A stretch of 64,000 nucleotides of DNA from B30-G6 sp963701385 (GTDB lineage: Bacteria > Desulfobacterota > Desulfobacteria > Desulfobacterales > B30-G6), in NCBI GenBank assembly GCA_963701385.1, contig CAVOZW010000001.1, forward strand, positions 186,001-250,000, written 5' to 3'. A program made the translations under genes and the position numbers. Shown here piece by piece: positions 16,390 to 24,581 of this stretch; the first letter of the stretch is position 1; every line of letters begins with the position of its first letter. The notes under the pieces are model-generated. The model ran no database searches and was not told where the DNA came from. It was given only the letters and a program-made list of their open reading frames with translations.

Positions 16390-19300
16390 ATGAAGCTGAA
16401 AAAATTGGAAATACTGGGATTCAAGTCTTTTCCAGAAAAGGCGGCCATCGCATTTCCCCAAGGTATTTCTGCAGTCGTCGGCCCCAATGGTTGCGGCAAA
16501 AGCAATATTGTGGACGCGCTTCGCTGGGTGATGGGCGAACAGAGTGTCAAGCAGTTGCGCGGCAAGAACATGGAAGATGTCATTTTTTCCGGCACCCATG
16601 GCAAACCGCCTTTGAACATGGCTGAAGTCTCTCTGACTTTGCTCAACGATAACGGGTCAGCTCCCGAAGAACTCAAAGATTTCACTGAAATCAACGTAAC
16701 GAGACGACTCTACCGTTCAGGAGAAAGTGCCTATTTTATCAATCGACAGCCCTGCCGTTTGAAGGATATTCATAACGTCTTCATGGGAAGCGGCATGGGC
16801 GCCAAAACCTATGCCGTCATTCAACAAGGCAATATCGGCGTCATTACGGATGCCGGTCCCGATGAGCGGCGCCTGTTTATAGAAGAAGCCGCCGGGGTCA
16901 CGCGATACAAAAACCGAAAAAATGAAGCCCTGCGCAAGGTCGCTTCGACGCACCAGAACCTTTTAAGGGTGAGCGACATCATAGCGGAGGTCAATCGCCA
17001 AATGGCGGGTCTGAAGCGACAAGCCCGCAAGGCCGAACGCTATAATAAATACTCCCAGCGGCTCAAGATGCTCAATATTCATTTGGGCGTCCATTACTAC
17101 GATGAATATGCCGAAAAAATAGCCAGTACCAGCCGGCTGCTTCAAACACGAAAAGATGACGATCTCCAACATACCTCCCAGCTAAAGAAAATTGACGCAG
17201 CGGTCGAAGAGATAAAATTGAAACGCTGGCAAAAGAACCAGGAAATCTCGCTCCAGAAGTCTCAGTCCTTCGAGGCTCAGCGAAAAATAGATCGCCTGGA
17301 AGCAGACATCGGCCATCTTCGTAACGAGATCGAACGGTTTGCCCATGAGGTAATCGGCTTGGAAGCAGCCAAAAACGGTCTGGAAGAAAAAAACACAAGC
17401 ATCATCGAAGAAATCGATGTCGTCGAAAAAGAATATACGTCTCTAGCTGCCGAAAAAAAAGTGGCCACATCCCAGATTGATGCCAAGCAAACGGAATATC
17501 AACACATAAGGGACCAGCTCACACAGCTGAATCAACAGCTCGAAGTGAGTAAATCATCTCTCATGCAGATGGTCGCCGAGGAAGCGCGCTACAAGAATAC
17601 CTACCAGAATGCCGCCAACAACAAAGATAATCTGACCCGGCGGCGGAACCGGATAGACCAGGATATCGAAGCCGCAGAACAGCACGTCCGGGAGGCAAAA
17701 CAAACTGTTTTGGTGCATGAAAAAGATATTTCACTCCTCCGTGAAAGCCTGGCAACATTAAAGAACAAGCTGGCAACCATCGAAAGCCAGGTCAACACCA
17801 AAATAGAATCCCTGAGCCGTCAGGTCAAACAGACGCAATCCACGGAAATGGAGCGTAACCAGATCCGGTCGCAGGTGTCGGCGCTCAAGAAATTGTCCGA
17901 AAGCTACGCCTGGTACCGCGACGGAGTCCAGGCAATTATGCGTATCCACCCTGATCTGCCGGATACTACGTCACCGGAATCTGAGAAACCGAAACAGCAG
18001 GGCCCGGTTGCCGACACCGGGTTTTCGAAAAATATTGTGGGACTGATGGCAGAAGTCATCGAGCCGGATCCGACATACGAAACAGCAGTGGAATCGGTTC
18101 TGGGAGAGGCATTGCAATATATCATTGTCAAGGATCAGGACACAGGCATACAGGCCATCGACTATCTTCAGATCACAGGCGAGGGTCGCGGAGGGTTCAT
18201 TCCCATACCGGGCATCAAACCCGTAACGCCGATTACCCAAGACAGCAGCGATGCTTCCCAACAATTGTTGCAGCATGTGTCTGTGAAAGCTGGTTTTGAA
18301 AATGTCGCCAACGCACTCCTGGGTCATGTCTTTGTGGCCAACAACCTGAACGAGGCCCGTACCCGTTTCAACCGCAATGGCCGCGTTCAGACGATTGTCA
18401 CCAAAGACGGCAACATTATTTCTCACCAGGGTGTCTTCCTCGGTGGCAGCAAGGATAAATTGTCCAACATTCTCACCAAAAGACAGGAACTGAAGGAACT
18501 GACCCGTCAGGCGACACAGCTCGACAAAAAAGTGGATTCCGAAAAAAAGACCCAGGAAGCGCTCGAAAAAGAGGTTCGAAAGCTCGAGGAGACCCTGCAG
18601 CAGCATATCGAAAAGAAAGAGAATACGCTGGTTGAAGAAAGAGAGGCTGAAAAAAATCTCTACCAGGCGGCTGAAGAGTTGAAGCATGCCCGGCGTCACC
18701 TGGAAATACTGACCCTCGAGCGGGAGCAGCTCCTCGGTGAAGAAAAAAACATCGATGTCGAGATAGGCAAATTTCAAAATGCCATAGCAGAAATAGAGAA
18801 AAATGTTAGCAATGCCCAAAAGACCGTCACAGACACCAATGAAAAAATACGCAATGTCACGGAAACGCTCGAAAGCGCCAACCAGCAGATTATGGATCTG
18901 CGCCTCAAACATACGTCACTTATCGCAAGCGTCGAAAACAACCATAACACCCTGAGACGCCTAAAGGACTTCTGGCAGGATGGTTTAACAAGACTACAAC
19001 AACTCACGCAGGACATCACCATTAAAAAAGAGAAGCGCCTCGTTTTGAAGGAAAAAAGCAAGCGCTTGGATGATGAACTGTCACGAATGTATGTGCAGTT
19101 CAAACAACTTAAAGAGGTGCTCCAACATAACGAGGCGGACTACCTGTCCATAGACGAGGAGTTGCAGGAAAAAGACGGCCTTGTTTCGAATATCCAGAAG
19201 GCCAGGGAAATCACGCTCCAAAATATTCGCCTGCTTGAACTGGAACAATCACAGCAGGCCATCAAGCAGGAAAATATTGCCAACCGTCTTCAGGAAAAAT

Positions 19301-20022
19301 ATTTCCAGACCATCGATCAACTGCGGTTGAAGGTTGAGAAAATGCCCGAAGACGCCCCCTTGCCAGTCAAGAACATGGAAGAAGAAAAGGAACACCTGGG
19401 TTTCAAGATCGCCAGAATCGGGGATGTTAACCTGGGGGCCATCGATGAATACGACGAGCTCAAGACCCGCTACGATTTTCTGATCGAGCAACAGGAAGAC
19501 CTCGACAAAGCCATCCAGGATCTTCACAAGGTCATCAAGAAGATCAACCGGATCACCCAGGAGCGTTTCATCAACACCTTTAATGCTGTCAATGAAAAAC
19601 TCGGGGAAGTCTTTCCACGCCTCTTCGAAGGCGGCACAGCCCAACTGATACTGACAGACCCGGACAAACCCCTGGAGACGGGTGTGGAATACATGATTCA
19701 CCCGCCAGGCAAAAAACTGACCCGCATGAGTCTCCTTTCGGGTGGCGAAAAGGCCATGTCCGCCATCGCTTTTATTTTCTCCATTTTTCTAATCAAGCCG
19801 ACCTCTTTCTGTCTCATGGACGAAATCGACGCCCCCCTGGACGATGCCAACGTTTTTCGCTTCAATGACCTGTTAAAGGTGATCGGCCAGAAATCTCAGA
19901 TCATCATGATCACACACAACAAACGGTCCATGGAATTCGCAGACACCCTATTTGGTATCACCATGGGTGAAAAAGGGGTGTCCAAGATTGTCTCGGTCAA
20001 CTTCGACAAGCAAGCCAGCTAG
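16390..20022 (+). CDS. smc: Chromosome segregation protein SMC
   Basis: 1210-residue SMC ATPase that works with ScpA/ScpB to compact and separate chromosomes. The N-terminal head has GFKSFPEK and Walker A GPNGCGKSN. Long coiled coils (about 165-500 and 690-1020) flank a hinge (about 540-680) containing GLMAEVI, ALQYIIVKD and the glycine-rich GEGRGGFIPI. The C-terminal head has LLSGGEKAMSAIAF (signature) and FCLMDEIDAPLDD (Walker B). The ATG at 16390 has AGGAG upstream and gives the standard MKLKKLEILGFKSF opening; an in-frame start 33 bases upstream is less likely. ftsY follows, 252 bases downstream. Confidence 0.97.
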   Translation: MKLKKLEILGFKSFPEKAAIAFPQGISAVVGPNGCGKSNIVDALRWVMGEQSVKQLRGKNMEDVIFSGTHGKPPLNMAEVSLTLLNDNGSAPEELKDFTEINVTRRLYRSGESAYFINRQPCRLKDIHNVFMGSGMGAKTYAVIQQGNIGVITDAGPDERRLFIEEAAGVTRYKNRKNEALRKVASTHQNLLRVSDIIAEVNRQMAGLKRQARKAERYNKYSQRLKMLNIHLGVHYYDEYAEKIASTSRLLQTRKDDDLQHTSQLKKIDAAVEEIKLKRWQKNQEISLQKSQSFEAQRKIDRLEADIGHLRNEIERFAHEVIGLEAAKNGLEEKNTSIIEEIDVVEKEYTSLAAEKKVATSQIDAKQTEYQHIRDQLTQLNQQLEVSKSSLMQMVAEEARYKNTYQNAANNKDNLTRRRNRIDQDIEAAEQHVREAKQTVLVHEKDISLLRESLATLKNKLATIESQVNTKIESLSRQVKQTQSTEMERNQIRSQVSALKKLSESYAWYRDGVQAIMRIHPDLPDTTSPESEKPKQQGPVADTGFSKNIVGLMAEVIEPDPTYETAVESVLGEALQYIIVKDQDTGIQAIDYLQITGEGRGGFIPIPGIKPVTPITQDSSDASQQLLQHVSVKAGFENVANALLGHVFVANNLNEARTRFNRNGRVQTIVTKDGNIISHQGVFLGGSKDKLSNILTKRQELKELTRQATQLDKKVDSEKKTQEALEKEVRKLEETLQQHIEKKENTLVEEREAEKNLYQAAEELKHARRHLEILTLEREQLLGEEKNIDVEIGKFQNAIAEIEKNVSNAQKTVTDTNEKIRNVTETLESANQQIMDLRLKHTSLIASVENNHNTLRRLKDFWQDGLTRLQQLTQDITIKKEKRLVLKEKSKRLDDELSRMYVQFKQLKEVLQHNEADYLSIDEELQEKDGLVSNIQKAREITLQNIRLLELEQSQQAIKQENIANRLQEKYFQTIDQLRLKVEKMPEDAPLPVKNMEEEKEHLGFKIARIGDVNLGAIDEYDELKTRYDFLIEQQEDLDKAIQDLHKVIKKINRITQERFINTFNAVNEKLGEVFPRLFEGGTAQLILTDPDKPLETGVEYMIHPPGKKLTRMSLLSGGEKAMSAIAFIFSIFLIKPTSFCLMDEIDAPLDDANVFRFNDLLKVIGQKSQIIMITHNKRSMEFADTLFGITMGEKGVSKIVSVNFDKQAS

Positions 20023-20274
20023 CCACAGATGCTATCTATAAAATGTATTTTGGCCCAATCTCCGTGTTGGGATCGCGTTTTAACACCTCAAAATATTACA
20101 GTATCCCTGAGGGGTTATAGTGAATGTCATAATAACGTTCCGATTGGGGTTTAATATGGGACCCTCTCATCCGTGAGCATTATGCGGAATATATATATGA
20201 CAACTGGTATAAACGCTATCCCGCCATGATAACGATAACAGCATAGACACCCTGAACGTGTAAAAGAAATAGTT

Positions 20275-21210
20275 ATGAACGTAAAGACACCAAACAACTC
20301 AGAGAAAAAGGGATTTTTCAGTCGTCTCAAGCAAGGACTCTCCAAGACGCGTGAAATTCTCACGACGGATATCGACGAACTCTTTACGGGCAACAGGAAG
20401 CTCGACGACGGGCTGCTGGAAGAACTGGAAGAGCTGCTGATCACCTCCGATATCGGCGTTTCTACGACCATGGGAATCATGGATGGGATCTCGAAAAACG
20501 CTTCCGAAATCAAAGACGCCCATGATCTCAAAAGGGTCCTCAAGAAAAAAATCACTGCCATAATCGGTCAAACAACACCCATCCCAGAAACTGCGTCTGT
20601 CAAACCCCTCGTTGTCATGGTCGTGGGTGTCAACGGCGTGGGTAAAACCACCACCATCGGCAAACTTGCGGCAAGGCAAACCGCTCAAGGTAAGAAAGTG
20701 CTTATCGCTGCGGCCGATACGTTCCGCGCCGCCGCCATCGAACAGCTCACGATCTGGGCTGAAAGGGCAGACGCCGACATCGTCAAGCACAAGGACAATG
20801 CAGACCCCTCGGCTGTTGTTTTTGACAGTATCGAAGCCGCGCTTTCACGCAATGTGGATATCGTTTACATCGATACGGCAGGCAGGCTGCACACAAAAAT
20901 AAACCTGATGGAAGAGATCAAGAAGATCAAGCGAACCGTGGCCAAAAAAATACCCCTGGCTCCCCATGAAATTCTCCTGGTGCTGGATGCCACCACCGGT
21001 CAAAACGCCCTCTCCCAAGCCAAGCTGTTCAACGAGGCCCTGGACATCACCAGCCTTGCCCTGACCAAGCTGGACGGCACGGCCAAAGGCGGCATCGCCG
21101 TGAGTATTTGCAGCACGCTGAATATCCCCCTGAAATACATCGGTGTGGGGGAACAAATCGACGACCTGCAGGATTTCGACCCCAAGGCATTTGTGGAGGC
21201 GCTTTTCTAA
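20275..21210 (+). CDS. ftsY: Signal recognition particle receptor FtsY
   Basis: 311-residue GTPase that receives SRP-bound ribosomes at the inner membrane. The NG domain is complete: G1 GVNGVGKTTTIGKLA, DTFRAAAIEQL, G3 DTAGRLH, G4 TKLDGTAKGG. The acidic A domain of E. coli is missing; the protein begins with only a short basic/helical segment, as in many bacteria. Its stop TAA overlaps the stop TAG of the convergent acylphosphatase by three bases (a shared TA, 4-base feature overlap). No clear terminator separates them. Confidence 0.96.
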   Translation: MNVKTPNNSEKKGFFSRLKQGLSKTREILTTDIDELFTGNRKLDDGLLEELEELLITSDIGVSTTMGIMDGISKNASEIKDAHDLKRVLKKKITAIIGQTTPIPETASVKPLVVMVVGVNGVGKTTTIGKLAARQTAQGKKVLIAAADTFRAAAIEQLTIWAERADADIVKHKDNADPSAVVFDSIEAALSRNVDIVYIDTAGRLHTKINLMEEIKKIKRTVAKKIPLAPHEILLVLDATTGQNALSQAKLFNEALDITSLALTKLDGTAKGGIAVSICSTLNIPLKYIGVGEQIDDLQDFDPKAFVEALF

Positions 21211-21488
21211 TACGTCACGTCGAATCTCTCGAACTTACCGGTATAATCCTGCCAGGTGATATCCACATTGCTGACCCTGGCACGGGGAGGTCCTGTTTGG
21301 CACCATGTGATCGTGGCTTTTACATGGGGTTCCTCACCTTCGAACACGGCTTCCACCGAACCATCCATCATATTTCGTACCCAGCCGACAACCCCGAAAC
21401 CCTCGGCGGCATATTTTGTTTCCATCCGGAAAAAAACGCCCTGGACCCTACCGGTGATGATAACGTGGGCTCTGATCTTATTTTCCAT
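21207..21488 (-). CDS. acyP: Acylphosphatase
   Basis: 93 residues, the normal size. Hydrolyses the carboxyl-phosphate bond of acyl phosphates in the cytoplasm. The active-site loop GRVQGVFFR supplies the phosphate-binding Arg and GWVRNMMDGSVE supplies the catalytic Asn. The ATG at 21488 has CAGGAG upstream; the open frame extends 32 codons further without similarity. It lies 50 bases downstream of the DNA ligase gene on the same strand and converges on ftsY, sharing stop-codon bases. Confidence 0.93.
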   Translation of the reverse strand: MENKIRAHVIITGRVQGVFFRMETKYAAEGFGVVGWVRNMMDGSVEAVFEGEEPHVKATITWCQTGPPRARVSNVDITWQDYTGKFERFDVTY

Positions 21489-21537
21489 GATGTCTCCTGT
21501 AAAAGCTATCATCTTATATTCTGATATACGTCCCCAA

Positions 21538-23370
21538 TTACTTTTTGATGATAGCGATGTAATCCTCTTCCGACAGGATTTCAACCCCCAGGGCTTTGGC
21601 CTTGCTGATCTTGGCCGCTCCCACCTTTTCCCCGCACACCAGCATATCCGTGGCGGCGCTCACCGCGGTCTGCACCCTGGCGCCCAGCTGTCGTGCCTCT
21701 ACCTGCATGTCTTCCCGGCTGCCGTGCTGCATCTTGCCGGTGAAGACAATACCCTTGCCGGCAATGGCGCTTTCGGCCGTCTGCGTCTCATCAACCAAGG
21801 GCGTTTTGACAAGCTTGAAATCAAGTGCCAGCATGTGGTCGATGGTTTTTTTGAGGTCTTGAATGCCGGTATGGATGGACAGGCTTGTTATGCCCCCGAA
21901 ACCGTTGATGTCTTCGATGCGCGTACGGTCCGCCTTAAGGAGATCCTTTAGCGTCATGTGGGCAAGCAGCTTGCGACTGTCCCCGGTTCCCAGATTCGGA
22001 ATGCCCAGAGCCGCCAGGAACCGCCAGTCTTGCACGGGTTTGTTCCTGCTGATATCCAGGGCCTCTACCAGGTTTTTTGACTGAACAGGCCCGAACCCCA
22101 TGTCGGTAAAATCCGTTTCCGTCAAGGCGTATATCTTCTCCAGTGAATCGTACCCGTTTTCCACAAGCCTCTGAATGGTTTTGATGCCGAACCAGTCTGC
22201 ATTGCCCAGGGTTTTAAACCAGTGACTGATACCCTGTTCCATCTGTGCCCGGCACAAACGATTGTCGCATTTCAAAAAATCATTCTGCCACACAAGCGGT
22301 GTCTGACACACCGGACACATCGAGGGAAGGAAAACATCCTGGGATGGCGTCAGCACTTTTTCTAACTTGGGAATGACTTCACCGCTTCTGATGATTTCTA
22401 TTTTCGAACCCCGCCCGATTTTTTCTTTGAGCACCATACCCGCATGGTGAGCGGTGACCCTTCGAATCGTGGCCCCCGAAAGAGATACGGGTCTAACCTC
22501 CATGACCGGTGTGATGTTGCCGGTTCTTCCCACCTGCCAGGTAATCGCTTCCACCAACGTGACAGCGGTCTCACCCTTTGTCTTGATGGCAATCTGCCAG
22601 CGGTAGTGGTGAGCGGTGGCTCCCATGACATCCCGGATCGCTTGATCCAACACCTCGGCAACTGCACCGTCCATGGGGTAGTCTGTTTGAGCGGCCAGAT
22701 CCGTTACGATTAGGTCGATACGGCTCAACATCGTATCCGCATCGCCCTCCCAGAAGGGTAGTTGACTGTAGGGTACAAAATGAACCGCCTGGTCTGCCAG
22801 CGCCTTTTGGGCAAATACATTCAGCGTGTCGGACGACACAATCCCCACCACCATGTTACGGGGATGTTCAAATTCATCGGAGAGGTGTTTGTCGAAATAG
22901 GATTTTTGGATAACGATCTCTCCGCTGCCAAGACCTCGCCCCCCTATGGGTACAACCCCTTTTTGAAACGCACTGCTGATCTCATACCCGATCTCACCGT
23001 TGCCGCGGGAGACAAAGACCTGCCCGTCGTCTCGACCGGCCAGGCCGTCCAGCTTGGACGTCACATGATAAAGGACTTCCCTGACACCCATAGCCTGTGA
23101 GGCTTTAGATACCCGGACCACGTAACGCTCCAAGGCTTCCCTGTTGTAGGCCTTGTCCGTGGACAACATGGGAACCGGATGACGGATTTCTCTTTTGCCG
23201 CTAAATGCCTCCGGCTCCACGGCTTGCAGATAGGAATGATCAGGATCGAGGCTGCGAAGCATCTCCAACAGCCGGTCGTACTCAGCATCGCTGACAAGGG
23301 GTGAGCCCTTTCGATAGGCATCGTTGTAGGTCTTCAAGGTTTGGACAATTTCATCCACAGTGTCTGTCAT
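21538..23370 (-). CDS. ligA: Divergent NAD-dependent DNA ligase (LigA-like)
   Basis: 610 residues, about 60 shorter than typical LigA. The order is normal: domain Ia with VSDAEYDRLL, adenylation domain with K106-L-D108-G, OB fold with GRTGNITPV, a four-Cys zinc finger (C352, C355, C368, C373), helix-hairpin-helix repeats and a C-terminal BRCT domain (about 535-610). Several near-invariant positions differ: the DGVVIK motif reads D234-G-A-V-A-E239 (Glu for the essential Lys), the EVRGE segment reads GSGE, and the NPRNAAAGSLRQ segment reads HPRNMVVGIVSS. It may still be active, or be a specialised second ligase; a canonical ligA might exist elsewhere. Its start overlaps the phosphorylase stop by four bases (ATGA). 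Confidence 0.85.
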   Translation of the reverse strand: MTDTVDEIVQTLKTYNDAYRKGSPLVSDAEYDRLLEMLRSLDPDHSYLQAVEPEAFSGKREIRHPVPMLSTDKAYNREALERYVVRVSKASQAMGVREVLYHVTSKLDGLAGRDDGQVFVSRGNGEIGYEISSAFQKGVVPIGGRGLGSGEIVIQKSYFDKHLSDEFEHPRNMVVGIVSSDTLNVFAQKALADQAVHFVPYSQLPFWEGDADTMLSRIDLIVTDLAAQTDYPMDGAVAEVLDQAIRDVMGATAHHYRWQIAIKTKGETAVTLVEAITWQVGRTGNITPVMEVRPVSLSGATIRRVTAHHAGMVLKEKIGRGSKIEIIRSGEVIPKLEKVLTPSQDVFLPSMCPVCQTPLVWQNDFLKCDNRLCRAQMEQGISHWFKTLGNADWFGIKTIQRLVENGYDSLEKIYALTETDFTDMGFGPVQSKNLVEALDISRNKPVQDWRFLAALGIPNLGTGDSRKLLAHMTLKDLLKADRTRIEDINGFGGITSLSIHTGIQDLKKTIDHMLALDFKLVKTPLVDETQTAESAIAGKGIVFTGKMQHGSREDMQVEARQLGARVQTAVSAATDMLVCGEKVGAAKISKAKALGVEILSEEDYIAIIKK

Positions 23371-24113
23371 GTCAACCCCTCGCAGAGGCCCTTGACAATC
23401 CCGGCCGCATCTTTGCGTCCCTGCTTGAACCGTTCGCTTTTGAATCCCGGCTTCCAGGTCAGGCTTGAGAGTTCGTCAGACACCACCAAAAGACCGCTTA
23501 CATCCACATCATGAAAGAGCCCCACCGACAACAGGGCCGACAGCTCCATTTCAACCGCCAAGATGCCTTTGGCCTGAAAAGACAGAACCGCCGCCCGGGT
23601 TTCCCGAAAGGCTGCATCGGTGGTCCACACCAGCCCCTCGTGGTAGGTCATGCGGGCCGATAACAGGCGCTGTCGGGTTTTTTCCAAAATGGCGTTCGAC
23701 GCTTCGACAATATCCATCCCTTTTCGACGGTAGTGAAGGGAGGTTCCCTCGTCCACCAGGGCACCCAATGGTAAGATCATGTCACCGATGCGAACCGCTT
23801 TGGATACGGCACCGCACCATCCCAGAAAAACAACCCGGGTAACCCCCCAGGCGATGAGCGTTTCCAGGATCATGGCCCCATATGGCGCCCCGATAAAGGG
23901 TCCGCACAGGGACAAGCCGTCATTTCGACCGGATCCAACAGCAAGATTTGTATTGAAGAGCTGCCGCTGGTACTGTTTTTCAAAGCCCATAAGACTTTTC
24001 AACAGCTGGTAATCGGGAGCGGTTGCCGCCATCACGGATACGGGCCCGAGTTCGGGTGTGTTCCGGGTTCTGACGGGTCTAACCACCGCTGAGGCATCAA
24101 GTGAGATAGGCAT
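23367..24113 (-). CDS. Nucleoside phosphorylase, PNP/UDP family
   Basis: About 248 residues of the PNP_UDP_1 fold, which cleaves nucleosides with phosphate (or with water in nucleosidase branches). Visible motifs are GAPYGAM, VVFLGWCGAVS (the G-x-G phosphate region), AVEMELSALLSVG (the purine/uridine-specific Met-Glu that binds ribose) and VVSDELSSL near the end. The ATG at 24113 is preferred, with GGGAT just upstream; the open frame reaches 24164. It is translationally coupled to the DNA ligase gene by a four-base overlap, an unusual pairing that may reflect NAD or base salvage (inference). The exact substrate is not clear; uridine phosphorylase-like is the closest fit. Confidence 0.75.
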   Translation of the reverse strand: MPISLDASAVVRPVRTRNTPELGPVSVMAATAPDYQLLKSLMGFEKQYQRQLFNTNLAVGSGRNDGLSLCGPFIGAPYGAMILETLIAWGVTRVVFLGWCGAVSKAVRIGDMILPLGALVDEGTSLHYRRKGMDIVEASNAILEKTRQRLLSARMTYHEGLVWTTDAAFRETRAAVLSFQAKGILAVEMELSALLSVGLFHDVDVSGLLVVSDELSSLTWKPGFKSERFKQGRKDAAGIVKGLCEGLT

Positions 24114-24313
24114 CTTATCCCGCTGCGAGATTTCGTTAGTAAAGAATCCAATCCCAGAGAACAAGGCCCTTGAACATCGAACATTGAACCTTCATCTTAA
24201 TAAACTGAGGATTAATATTTGAGCCTGACGTTGAAATTGAGGACAAGGGGGTGTTTTTCAATGATCTCTTCCACTGAATCCCGAACGTTTTGTGATAGCT
24301 TATGGCGCAACGT

Positions 24314-24568
24314 TTACGCCGGTACGGCCAGTTTGGTCATCATCTCCTTTACTTCATCGATGATGTCATACAGCCACAGCATATCTTCCACCGTCAAACG
24401 TCCGGCCTTCATCGGAGACCGTTCGCCGCCGTCCTTTTTCATGAGAATTCGCGGACCGATCTGCACCTTGGGCTGTCCCTCATTATATTGATTGATGGAA
24501 ATGATGAGCCCGGTTTCCTCGCACCGCCATGATTTTATGACCTTATCTTTTTCCGGATCAAACGGCAT
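24314..24568 (-). CDS. Conserved small protein downstream of glyS
   Basis: 84 residues beginning MPFDPEKDKVIKSWRCEETG. It looks soluble: an N-terminal beta-rich half (LIISINQYNEGQPKVQIGPR) and a helical C-terminus (DMLWLYDIIDEVKEMMTKL). It starts 13 bases after the glyS stop and is probably in the glyQS operon. I do not recognise a named domain; its association with glyS suggests a housekeeping role only by position. Confidence 0.6.
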   Translation of the reverse strand: MPFDPEKDKVIKSWRCEETGLIISINQYNEGQPKVQIGPRILMKKDGGERSPMKAGRLTVEDMLWLYDIIDEVKEMMTKLAVPA

Positions 24569-24581
24569 TGTCTAGCCCCCC

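Noticed and set aside
17971..18912. 313-codon open frame on the minus strand
   Set aside because: Shadow of the smc hinge and coiled-coil coding sequence; composition is atypical and no ribosome site is seen.
20023..20274. Possible promoter or small RNA between smc and ftsY
   Set aside because: Some AT-rich hexamers resemble -10 boxes, but no paired -35 at proper spacing or stable fold could be defended.
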